Shown piece after piece: positions 11,291-22,490 of a stretch of 64,000 bases of DNA. The position numbers and the translations under genes are program-made. This stretch comes from Stercorarius parasiticus. Taxonomy: Eukaryota; Chordata; Aves; Charadriiformes; Stercorariidae. The first letter of the stretch is position 1. Every line of letters begins with the position of its first letter. The notes beneath the pieces are model-generated. The model saw only the letters and a program-made list of their open reading frames with translations. It was not told where the DNA came from and made no database searches. The DNA lies in contig VWZL01000298.1 in NCBI GenBank assembly GCA_013396915.1, positions 906,695-970,694 of the forward strand. Direction: 5' to 3'.

Positions 11291-14200
11291 ACCACCGTGG
11301 ATCCAAATCTCCCTCCTAAATGAGAAAGCACATGAGAGAGAAAGACAGCATGTGCAAAAATGTAACCGCATTTGAAGTAATGACCTTGGATTTAAAGATA
11401 TAGGAGGGAGGGACAACTGGAAAGTATATGTTAATTTTTAGAACCATATTAAGGCACCTCAAGATGTTTTTTTCTCAACACGCTCAAAACCCAGAAGTTA
11501 CCTCCTTTTCTCATACCTCACAAAAGACAACACAAGAAGATTTTCTTACAAGAATTAGTCATCTTTGCAAATCTTGAACAAAAACAGATTTTAAGAAAAT
11601 AAAAAAAAATTAGCTTTCCCACTTTTATATCAACAAAATACAGTCATTTAAGAACTTGGATTAAAACCATTTCATCATTAATTATTTTTTAATGGGAGAT
11701 ATGCAGGCAGACTGTACTCCAAAATAACAGCTGGCGTAAATAGATTTTTAAAATAACTCGAGTGGCAAATAGGTATCTTCCCTGTGTCTTTTCTTTGAAA
11801 AAGAAGCAATATCAGAGATTTTGCGTTAGAGTTACATGAACATAACATTGCAAAAAATGCAAAGGAAAGCCATAATCTAAAGTAGGATCATCTTCCCTTG
11901 CCCCAATAAATCAGAAAGCTGCAACTCGGTAAAAAAAGGTTTTCACCAATAACGGTTCTTGCAAAACATTTTTACACTTTTGTACCATAAGACATTTCTC
12001 CCTCCCTCAAAGAAATCCAGTAAATACAAATTCAACAACATTCCTCTGGCACTACCACTAAAATATATTTTAAAATACTTCGTTTTAAGAGATAGACTTT
12101 GCCCATCAACTCTCAGCAACTTCAATTCTAATACAAGACAATTACCAGGAAGCAACAAAAAGCTAAATGCTAAATTTTGATATCAAAATCATAAGTCAGG
12201 AATAACTACCTTTTCAGAAAGCCACAGCACTATCCCAGGGACTTGTTCACCTAACGTCCAATGTGGGCCCAAATCTGTAAGACCTTCCTTTCAGCAGGCG
12301 ACTCTAAGTCTCTCAAATATAAACCAAGTGTCAACTAGTAGATAACTGTCAATTATATTTTAGTAAAATTACTTTCTAAACATGAAAAAATCCTCGATAT
12401 TTCTCCATGTTCTCATAAAAAGATCATCCTAGAGCCGAAGAACACACACTGAAATGTTTACAATCCTTTTCTGCATATTTTTAAGAAAGCAATTTCAGAA
12501 CATCTATTTTAATAAATCTATGATTTTTCATGAGGCATTTTAAGAGGAGTAAAACAAGGATTCATTTCCCACTTTCACTAGGTACCTTAACAACCACAAA
12601 ATGCAAAATGTAAAGAGAGGTCAATTGATTTCTGAAATATTCTAGCTGTCAGTCATTTTTCAAGAAACTGTCTAAACTGAACCCAAACGACTGTCATAAA
12701 ATATACAATAAATAACAAAACAATACACCTAAATTAACACTAAAACAATAAAACACAAGTCAGGAGCATCTCAAAAAAAAGCTAACTGAAACTAATCCAC
12801 TCCAATAACAAGGAAAAAAAAAATAAATCACACAATGATGCCTCCAACACAAATAGAAACTGCTCACAGTCACTGCTCGCTTTGACTTCAGCATCCATTA
12901 TCAGGAACGGAGGAGCAGACCCTTACTGAGATGATCATTTCCCTTTCATAACGTTCACGCGCACTAAACAACGATCATGGTTCTTTATTATTATTCTCAG
13001 AGAAAAAGTGATTTGAAAGGCTTTACTGAACTGACCATTAAAGCCTGCTCCGTTTTTCACAAAGGTGAATGCCTTCAAAGCAAAATTTGTCAGCCACCTC
13101 TGTGTAAGTGGCATTACGTCAATGATTTATATAAAAACAGATACCTCTTCTCATGATTTTGCTCCATATTCTGTTATTTTGTTTTCTAACGGCAACACAA
13201 GAGAACAATGCTTTCCCCCATGCTTTAAGCCAACGCAGAGGCACTCTCATAAAAACTACTCTGCAGTTACAATTGCACCAATATGATTAGAAGAAAAATG
13301 CACCAATAACACACGTGTGAAGCTAGCAAGCTAAAACACTAACCTGCATATGTTCGATAGCTGAACTTTCCCATCTCAAAAGGGAATAGCAAAGTCTCAG
13401 AGGCAAAAAAATTGGAAAAAAAACTACAAAACCAACTGTTTACCCAAACATGCCCAGAGAGATGACATGTTAATAGTCTATTTTCAGGCAACCGTTCAGT
13501 CAGTGTTTAACATGTCTAAATTGGCATTCAAATTGTACTGACCACTGTGAGGGGGGAAAACAACAAAAAACCCAAACCCTGAAGAGCTACTGATGTTAAT
13601 GAATGGCAGAGGCCAATTTCATTAGTTGCCCTACAATTGGTATATGAAAGTCCTCTAAAGCAAGAAGGAAGGTACAAGAAAATAGAGGATGCATTGTTCC
13701 ATTCAGCAGCAATAATATCAGAATGTTTGTGCAGTTGTGAGATAAATGCACTTTAATGAGTGCGTATTTTAAACCTGATCAGAGCACCTGATCTCACTGC
13801 GGCTTCTAGACATTGTAAGGGCTATAACTCAGAGCCCGACCTCAGCAAGTTCTGGCTACCGGGCCACCAAGTGGTTTGTTATACCAGCTCCACTGCCACC
13901 TTCAGATATTGGTGCCCTCCTCTGGAGCACACTTACACCCTAACGCAGCCCAGACTGTAACATGCAGATGTGAATACTTATATATGCAGTCTTACCAGCA
14001 TTTACCCCAACTTTGGTAAAGTGATTTGGCTAGTTTCTAACATGTCTTGGTGATTTCATACACAACAAGTACAGGTAAAAGGTGACATTTTTTTTCCCTA
14101 CAGATCCAGAATTTAACACATTCCTAACTTTCAGGTACAGTCACCTGAAGTTAACTATTGCTGCTCACCGTCACGAGCCAGTGGTAAGACATAGCCTGAG

Positions 14201-15755
14201 AGCCCCAGGAAATGACTCAGATCTCACACTTAGCGCTTCTTCAGTCCCAGGTGATACCTGATTCATCAGCAAATACACACTATTACTCACCTGAAAATAG
14301 GGGAGGTTTTCCTGTCAAGCTAATTGCTTCCATTTAAGTACACACACACAAAAAAAAGAAGACTGTGATCAGAAAGCATTTATCAGAAGTGTCTTCAGAT
14401 GTCCAATGTGATAAGATACATGCTCCATAATATAAATGTTTCATAAGGCTGTTCTCATACCTTTTGAAAAGCATGAACAGATAATCTAATCACTGAATAA
14501 GAAAGATGCCATCTGCACTATGCATAATCCTGTTCTTCAGGAGCACTTTTTGCTTTGCTGTTGTTTTTCCAAATGGAACAGTTTACAGGCACAGTATTGT
14601 TTTAAACAGCTGTTGCTGTTTATATATTTTCCAAATATATAAAGTCGAACAAAGAAACCAAACCTGAGAATGACCAGGCAATAGAAATTTCCAACTGACT
14701 GTAAAAATAAGTATCCATCTTCCCTACTACCAACATAAAGAAAAGTCAGAAGTGATGACAATGAAAGACTCATGTGCATGTACACACAGGAGAAATGGCT
14801 AACACCAGAAATACAACCACACCTGTGAGCAGCCACCTTATCACTCAGTGAGCCAAAAAGCAAATAGAAACTGACATTTAAAAAGATGATTCAGTTTACC
14901 AGAGTTGCAATCATTAATGTGGTTCTAGTAAAAACCTTGCACACCTCCATGGGAAGAAAAGTATCATGGTGAGGGGAGGCAGGAACAAAGACCTATCTGT
15001 ATCATGTTGAAATTCAAGAGCTATACGTTTAAACAAAAAGATATTTAAAGAAATGCTACTTTTGCACCATTCGTAGTGATCATCTGTGCAAGCCTCGAGC
15101 TCTGTAGGGGAGAATGGAGCACAACCAGCAAGCACTTACATTCACTGCCTGGGTCTGTCTCCAACTCCAGGCAGGAACACTTGTTCTTTTTGTCAACTTC
15201 CACCTTTTTCTTCAGTGCTTAATTTTCAGATCTTTCCTCTTTTTTAGCTATTTAACTAAAACCACACACTTAGCTTAGCCAGCCAGCACTGCCTTTCTTC
15301 TGTGACCACTCAAGACTAACTCTGTACTGTTAAGAGTTACCATATACCAGCTAGTATCAATTCGTCAAGCCTTTGTGAAGCTGTGACCAGTGTCCATCTT
15401 TTTAGCAAGGTTTCAAGCAAGCAAGGATCATCCTTGAACTAGAAAGTACACTTCATGCCTCCTCTCCCTTCTATGTGGATTTGTGTTGAAAGAAAAAGGC
15501 CTCGTTTCCAGTATTTTTTTTTGTCAATTATGGTAAAGTGCAGTACTTTATTGAAGTATAAAAGATGCCAAAGGTAGGGTACATTCTGTGCTCAACAGAA
15601 ACCTCTATGTCTACAGTGAAGGGGCAATAATGCATTGGTAAAGGGAAAGCCACACTTAATACATAGCATTTCAAATGCTTAGCTGTTTTTATCTTCTAAT
15701 TAAAAGCAGATGGCGTAACAGTTTTAGCAGTAATTGTTCTCCATGGATAGAAGGG
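11291..15755 (-). other. MBP: Intron of MBP (golli); no recognised element
   Basis: AT-rich sequence with short A runs and a brief (CA)n run at 14340-14350. A region at 13780-13940 is richer in GC but matches nothing I know. Confidence 0.5.
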
Positions 15756-16320
15756 GAGTGGGAACAGCCTGCTTGGATTTACCAAGGGCAAATGGTATCT
15801 GACGAACCAGACAGCTTCCCGTGATGAAATGACTGGTTCTGTGGAGGAGGGGAAAAAATGTATCATATCCCTTTACTTCAGCGTGGCCTGTGACACAGCC
15901 TCCCACAGTCTGCCACTCTACCCTTACAGTCAAACCAAGAAGATAAGGTTTGGGTAGGTGGAATACAAGGGGTGGATAATTGGTTGGACCACCAGGCTCA
16001 GAAGATTGTGATCAATGGCATAAAGTCCAACTGGCAGTCAGTCAGCAGCTGTATCCCCCAGGGATCAAAACTAAGGCCAGTATCATTTAATGTCTTTAAT
16101 AAAAGCCCAGATAATAACAAACTGGGGGACTGGTCAGCACACTGGAAGGCAGAGCTGCTAGCCAGAGGTCCCTTGGCAGGCTGCAGAAGTGAACTGACAA
16201 GAATCTCATGAAGTTCAATGAAAGCAAACGCAAAAGCCCTGCATCTGAAATGGGATAACCCCAGTTGCCAGTACAAGCTGGGAGTCAACTGTCCAGAAAG
16301 CAGCTTTGCAGAAAAGATTT
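15756..16320 (+). mobile_element. CR1 LINE ORF2 reverse-transcriptase remnant
   Basis: The plus strand follows the CR1 reverse-transcriptase region in order: CTTGGATTTACCAAGGGCAA (15772 on), a decayed DFSKAFDTVSH stretch (15876-15910), and then a frame from about 15972 with NWLDHQAQKIVINGIKSNW, IPQGSKLRPVSFNVF and PDNNKLGD. In active CR1 these correspond to NWL..RAQRVVING, VPQGSVLGPVLFN and ADDTKLGG. The catalytic Asp pair is altered to Asp-Asn and part of the palm is deleted. Frameshifts and stops show a dead copy. The 3' end is missing. Confidence 0.85.
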
Positions 16321-17890
16321 TATTTTTTTGCATCCATTTTACTTAAATGACTATAAATGACTGTATTACAGATGTTTGGAACTGATGTACAGCTCCTTAA
16401 GTACACGGCAAAGGCAGGCACTATTAGCAAAAAGGCTTAACCCCAGTTCTCCTAAACTGGGGCATTTGAGAGAAAAGATGCATGAGTGCCTATATAGCAC
16501 CAAGCAAGGGGTTTGGAAAAACAGATATGTACTTAGAGTTCTGCTGACAAATTTTCTCCCCTTGTTCTGCTTTGCTTCTTCTACAGACTTTAAAGTTACT
16601 TTGCTTGGAGTCAATACTGCCACCAGAGATGACGGCCTCCCGAGGGAAAAGCTGTGGCTAATACATCAGGTTAAAACCACTTGAGCATCACAGCTGGTCA
16701 CAGAGAGTTACAGAAAAACAGGAGCCTGACTGAGCAATGAAGAACTCAGGACTGATTTCTCCCCAGAGGGAAAGGTTTCTGGCCTCAAAACAAAAATGGG
16801 TGAACTCTCTGAAAGACTACAGAAAAAGCTCAGATACTACAGTCTCTCAAACACGGACAAAAAAATGCAGTCAGACAGAACTTTAGAATTACACCCTATC
16901 GAAAATGTCAAGAGACTTTACAATGCCAGAAACAAAAATCAACATACACAGCTCTTACAGTGATGATGTCAGTAGGTTTGGGTTTCGTTTGGTTTAGGGG
17001 TTTTTATAAATCATCCAAAGCGAGAAAAAAATAACTAAAAATCAATTGCCACGAGTGAAGTTAATTTTGCAAGGCTGGTTAAGTTATCATACTATCCACA
17101 TGAAAGTAGCAATGTTCGCCACTGAAGAGCCCAGGTAAATAACACAGTATCAACTCTCAGCTATAATGCATTTCTCAATGATTACAAATAACATCCTGGA
17201 TTTCCTGAAAATCCAGGAAACTTAACAACTAAATATGCCTGGTAAATATTTATGCCACTTTTATAAAAGGACTGGGATAGTAGTTACTTATCAAAATTTA
17301 TTTTTTGCGCATCTTTTACGTATGCTGGCAAAATGATATAATTAATACAAGAACCTCACTGAAGTTCTACATAGTCCACAATGAGCAAATCATACAGCCT
17401 AATAAGCTCATGCTATCTCCCTCCTGCCATAATTATTCACATACGTGCACCCCCCCATCTTCCAAGTATTTGCAGACAAAAAGTAGCTTTGTAACAGAGA
17501 AATGAGTTAAAAGCTGTGGGCAGTTCAACAGCTCATTTTCATCAGCATATAAAGGTCTCCAGCGCAAAGCCTTAGTGTAGGTTATACTAGGTTTGATTTA
17601 AAGGAAAGGTTGATCACTTAAGTAGAATCTTTTTTAATACATAAGCTCCATCTCAAGGCTAGACACATGACTTTTCCACAGTAGGGTTCCTTGAAAATAA
17701 ATCCTCAGAAAAAACAAATCCTCTGATAACCTCTGTGCAAAATTAGAGGTAAACACAGTTACTAGAGGAGACACAGCTCAAGACAAACTTCTCCTTGTAT
17801 TATCAACACCCCATGTATCCCTAAGTCATAGCTGGTTTTTTGTTCGTTTGCCACTCAGCCTTCCCCCCCGTCCCGAATAAAGATACACAT
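16321..17890 (-). other. MBP: Intron of MBP (golli); no recognised element
   Basis: AT-rich DNA. A perfect 10-bp inverted repeat (arms 17194-17203 and 17209-17218) is the only structured element noticed. Confidence 0.5.
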
Positions 17891-18206
17891 TGGGTTTGCG
17901 TGGCAAGGTTTTGGTACCGGGGCAGCTACAGGGGTTGCTTCTGTGAGAAGCCGCCAGAAGATTCCCCTATGCCCAACTGAGACAATGCCAGCCGTCTCCA
18001 AGACGAACCCGACACCAGCCAAAGCCAAGCCCATCAGCAACAGTGATAGCACCTCTGTGACAACATACTTAAGAAGGAAAAAGAAAAACTGTGCAACACC
18101 AGCAGCAGTCAGAAGAGAGAGGAGTGAGAATACATGAAAGAAAGAACTCTGCAGACATCAAGGTCAGTGAAGGAGGGGGAGGAGGTGCTCCAGATGCCAG
18201 AGCAGA

Positions 18207-18743
18207 GATTTCCCTGAAGCCCATGGTGAGGTAGGCTGCTCACCTGCAGTCCCATGGAGGACCCCAGACCAGAGCAGCTGGATGCCTGAAGAAGGCTGTG
18301 ACCCCATGGGAAGGCCACATTGGAGCAGGCTGCTGGCAGGACCTGTGGCCCTGTGGAGAGAGAAGCCCACACTGGAGCAGGTTTGCTGGTGGGACTTGTG
18401 ACCCCGGGTGGACCCACGCTGGAGCCGTCTGTTCCTGAAGGACTGCACCCCATGGAAAGGACCCACGTTGGAACNGATTTCCCTGAAGCCCATGGTGAGG
18501 TAGGCTGCTCACCTGCAGTCCCATGGAGGACCCCAGACCAGAGCAGCTGGATGCCTGAAGAAGGCTGTGACCCCATGGGAAGGCCACATTGGAGCAGGCT
18601 GCTGGCAGGACCTGTGGCCCTGTGGAGAGAGAAGCCCACACTGGAGCAGGTTTGCTGGTGGGACTTGTGACCCCGGGTGGACCCACGCTGGAGCCGTCTG
18701 TTCCTGAAGGACTGCACCCCATGGAAAGGACCCACGTTGGAAC
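18207..18743. repeat. Exact 268-bp tandem duplication with N at the junction
   Basis: Bases 18207-18474 and 18476-18743 read as identical in every position I compared, and the single N at 18475 sits exactly between them. Both start GATTTCCCTGAAGC and end GTTGGAAC. This is the pattern left when two overlapping contigs are placed end to end with a minimal gap. A true recent unequal exchange between LTR modules is possible but less likely. Confidence 0.9.
18475..18475. other. Assembly gap or ambiguous base (single N)
   Basis: Single N at the junction of the exact 268-bp duplication within the LTR. Confidence 0.95.
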
Positions 18744-19247
18744 AGCTCATGAAGAACTGCAGCCCATGGGAGGGACTCATGTTGGAGAGGTTCATGGAGG
18801 ACTGTCTCCTGTGGGAGGGACCCCACACTGGAGCAGGGGAAGAGTGTGAGGAGTTCTTCTGAGGAGGAAGGAGCAGCAGAGACAATGTGTGATGAACTGA
18901 CTGCAACCCCCATTCCCCGTCCCCCTGTGCCCCTGGAGGGGAGGAGGCAGAGAAAAAATCAGGCATGAAGTTAAGCCTAGGAAAAAGTGAGGGATGGGGG
19001 GAAGGTGTTTTAAGATTTGCGTTTATTTCTCATTACCCTACTCTGATTTGATTGGTAATTAATTAAACTAATTTCCCCAAGTTGAGTCTGTCTGGCCTAT
19101 GATGGTAATTGCTGGGTGATCTCCCCCTGTCCTTATCTCAACCCATGAGACTTTCGTTATATTTTCTCTCCCCTGCCCAGCTGATGAGAGGAGCAATAGA
19201 GCGGCTTTGGTGGGCACCTGGCGTCCAGCCAGGGTCAACGCACCACA

Positions 19248-22200
19248 ATGTGCAAAACATACTGATTACATGCGGAAACTTTTATATCTCTAGGTAGATA
19301 CAGATATAAACACATAGAAATATATCAGGGTCCACAATTATGGCACAGCACGGAGAGGATGAGGTAGAAGGGGAAAACTGGGCTTCATTCCTGTCCGCAA
19401 TACCAGGCTGCAGAGAGACTCCAACTCTTCAAACGACACTGCTGCTGTTTTTCCCAAGGTTTTGCTCACATATAGCCCAGAGCAAATCCCATTACATTAA
19501 TGTGCAAAATCTATGTTAATGTACTACTTCGCTGGCAATTTTAAGTGCATAGACGTCATGCAGTTAAAAACTGCATTTCCCTCAGCAACTGTTACTTAGT
19601 AACCCTCTGCACATAAATAGAATTTTACATTACTGCATATGTGTTGTGAAGGCTAAAAATCCATGCCTCAGTTCTATAGGCAAGCAGGAATTAAAGGAGT
19701 CATGGGGGGGGAACTGTAAATCAAACTTGCACCAGCTATGTTCAACTGCTTCTCCAGGTGGAGAACTTAACGGGAGAGAGAAAACCTGTGCATGAACAAA
19801 GAAGTATTTCCACCACCATTCTCTTGCTGGTATTTCATCATAAAAAAGGAGCAGGTACAACTTCAAGGAAGTCAGTGCTCGTCTAGACTTTCTGGTATTA
19901 TTCATAGACTGTGCGGTGCAGACTTCAGACATAAGCACAACAAACTAGGCAAAGCTCTTCACCTTCTTCCCTAGAGGTAGTATAATCCACTGGCTACATA
20001 ACTTCTAGGTAGAATTGGTATCATCAGATTCACAGTCAAAGCATTACTAAAAAAAGCTGTGCAGAACAGATCCAGGGCTGAGGGAAACAGGTGGAGCAAA
20101 AAAAAAAAAATAATTTAAAAGAAATGCAGATGATAATTCATCAACTTCAAATATGAAAACTTAAATAGCTGCATTGTATTAATTTACATATTTGATCCTT
20201 CCCTCATACAGGCTACTTGTGAATTGACTGGCAGCCTATTCAAGCTGCTTGAATAACTATCAACATGGGACTTCAGAATCACTTTAGATCAAGAGACTGC
20301 CTTTTCAGCATCGAACAAAATAGGTGGCCTACTGGAAATACCTAGGCATGTTTTTAATTCAATTCCCTACCACTGCAAAGGACATATTATCATTACTCTG
20401 CTTTATCCCACCTTTTGCCTCTGGCACCCCACAGTTTTATCTCCTAAAATGATTTACTGTAACAGAAGTGGGTTGTCTTCACACAAAAGCAACAGATTGA
20501 GTTACATATATTGCATTTCACAAACGAACATATTCATATGAAGAGGTTACACGTAAACTATAGTTGCAGTTATTACACTGGGTGACTAAGTATAAGCATA
20601 TAGATACGAAAACACATTTCATTTGCAACTCTATTAGCAAGTTTACAATCCCTTACAGTCTAGCACATCTTCCAAAGTGCAGCATTCAAATATATTTCCC
20701 ATTTCTTCCTAACAATTAAAAATAATTATCCTGAAAAAGGATTCTGGAAACTCTAGCGAACCAAAATACTCGCCCCTCAAAATGCCCCCACAGCTCTTGT
20801 CTTGTAATACATAACTCAACAGATAAAAGACCTCATGCAAAAGCCTTCAAAATACGGTTCCTACTTAAAGATTTCCTCTGTCACAACCATACCTCAATAC
20901 TAACAATGTTGTAACAAGCAAGATGTCCTAACTCAGGCCAAGAAGTCTTTACTCCTGCATCAGGTAATTTTTTCTTTTAAGAAAACAAAAACCAGCTAGG
21001 AATCATTTCAAGGTTTGAAACTAACCACATTAAATCGTGACTAAGAGAAGTCCAGATGCTCAGAGATGTCCCTGAAGTCCTCATCTTCTTAAAGCCACGA
21101 GACCCAAATTGGCAGCGCACCAGCAGAATTGAGAACTGAGCAGGAGACTTGGCCAAGTCTTACTCAGTGATTGGGACGATTAACTGGCCATCTGGCTCTC
21201 TGCACGGAAGAAAGCAGCTTTGCACCTGCTCCGCCAGCCCACGGTTCATAGCCTAATTGGTTAAAGCAAGCTGATCAGGGCAAAAACCAGAACAACTTGT
21301 CAGCTGCTGAGACTAGTGTTCAGAAGCTGGGATCAATGCCAAGCCTCCCCTCCTCCTGGTGGAGCCATCTCCCTTGTGGGCTCCATGTAAGACATGTTCA
21401 GAGGGTCTCCTGTCCCTTATATACAGCAGCAGCTGATAAGATGTCTGTGATCATCAGAATAATTGATACAAACCCTATGTGTCAAGCCCCATAAGCTTCC
21501 AAAATGCCACAGATCTTTTATTCTCCCATAATCAGGTGACTCAACAGCCGCAATACAGTGTTATTACAGCATTAACTGCATTATGCTATTGCATTATTAA
21601 CTCTCTCTGCAAAATCCCAGAGTAGAATCTGATGCCTGAAAGACCTCATCATCCCTTTTCAAAGGCAGACATAGAACTTGTTCCCCTGGCTGTTCGTGTA
21701 CTTCGAGTTAAAGGTCACTAGCCAGGACAGCTGGACAATCCGGTAAGAAACTATTACAACCCAGGGCTCCCCATTCCACCTGAATGCATCCACTGACTGG
21801 GACCTTTTGGCCTCCTTTCCCCTAAACTCCATAAAACTTTCATTTTTAGATGTTTTTATAGATCGTTATAGGGCCTATATAGCACAGAATAATAGAATAA
21901 TAATAAAATAATAAACAACAGACAAGATGCCAGAAGAAAGGAAAAGGGTGCAACAGGACAAAGAGGTTCATTGAAGAAATTCCAGAATGGAGTCCTGTTC
22001 CCTCTCCTCCCAAGGAAACTGCAGGAAAGAAGAACAAAAAGCACTGAGGTTAAAGCAAGAAGAAAAAGTGTGAAAGCTTAATTTTAAATAGGTATTTCAC
22101 CTATTTTTTCCTACTTACCAATACCCTTATTTACAAGGCAAGAAATTAGCTGAAGGAAATATAAAGAAAATCCCCTTCTTAAGAGTTATACTTTCTTGAA

Positions 22201-22257
22201 TTGTAGAAAAAAATAAATCAATGCTAAAAGTAACTTATCAGGTAAATGAATCTGAAA
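19248..22257 (-). other. MBP: Intron of MBP (golli); no recognised element
   Basis: AT-rich sequence with an A run at 20099-20111 and an AT-rich (ATA)n-like stretch at 21885-21920. I see nothing else. Confidence 0.5.
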
Positions 22258-22490
22258 GAATCATGGAACGGTTTGGGTTGGAAGGGACCTTAAAGATCAC
22301 CTAGTTCCAACCCCCCTGCCATGGGCAGGGACACCTTCCACTAGACCAGGCTGCTCAAAGCCCCATCCAGCCTGGCCTTGAACACTTCCAGGGACGGGGC
22401 ATCCTGTTCCAGTGCCTCACCACCCTCACAGTAAAGAATTTCTTCCTAATAACTAATCTATATCTGCCCTCTTAAGGCTAAAAACCTAAG
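22258..22490 (-). mobile_element. CR1 LINE, 3'-end fragment
   Basis: The plus strand reads as the reverse complement of a CR1 3' UTR: GGTTTGGGTTGGAAGGGACC, then CTTAAAGATCACCTAG, TGCCATGGGCAGGGACACC, CCTGGCCTTGAACACTTCC and AGTAAAGAATTTCTTCCTAA. It is a well-preserved, 5'-truncated copy and so probably among the younger CR1 insertions here. It lies in the same transcriptional sense as MBP. Confidence 0.92.

Larger units (their letters stand above)
17891..19247 (+). mobile_element. Long solo LTR of an avian endogenous retrovirus, with internal modules
   Basis: The sequence starts near TGGGTTTGCGTGGCAAGG and ends GGGTCAACGCACCACA, both typical of a long LTR type found widely in birds. A TATA-like CATACTTAAG lies at 18064-18073 and an ATTAAA signal at 19062-19067. 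Between them are modules of about 45-52 bp, each carrying a CCCATGG-type box and a TGGAGCAG-type box (for example at 18321, 18373, 18420, 18469). No flanking gag, pol or env is present. I found no convincing target-site duplication, so the 5' end may be off by a few bases. Apparent length is 1357 bp, but an exact 268-bp copy with an N at its junction is included; without it the LTR is 1088 bp. It lies antisense to MBP. Open frames inside it are side effects of its low stop density. Confidence 0.85.

Noticed and set aside
17194..17218. 10-bp inverted repeat with 5-base loop
   Set aside because: Real but short, without context; not enough to call an element.
18109..18966. 285-codon minus-strand frame with repeated peptide units
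   Set aside because: It lies wholly inside the longer LTR, runs through the duplicated block and the N, and reflects the LTR modules rather than a protein.
21240..21300. Possible tRNA-like sequence with an A-box-like TAGCCTAATTGG
   Set aside because: No matching B box, no acceptor stem and no cloverleaf.
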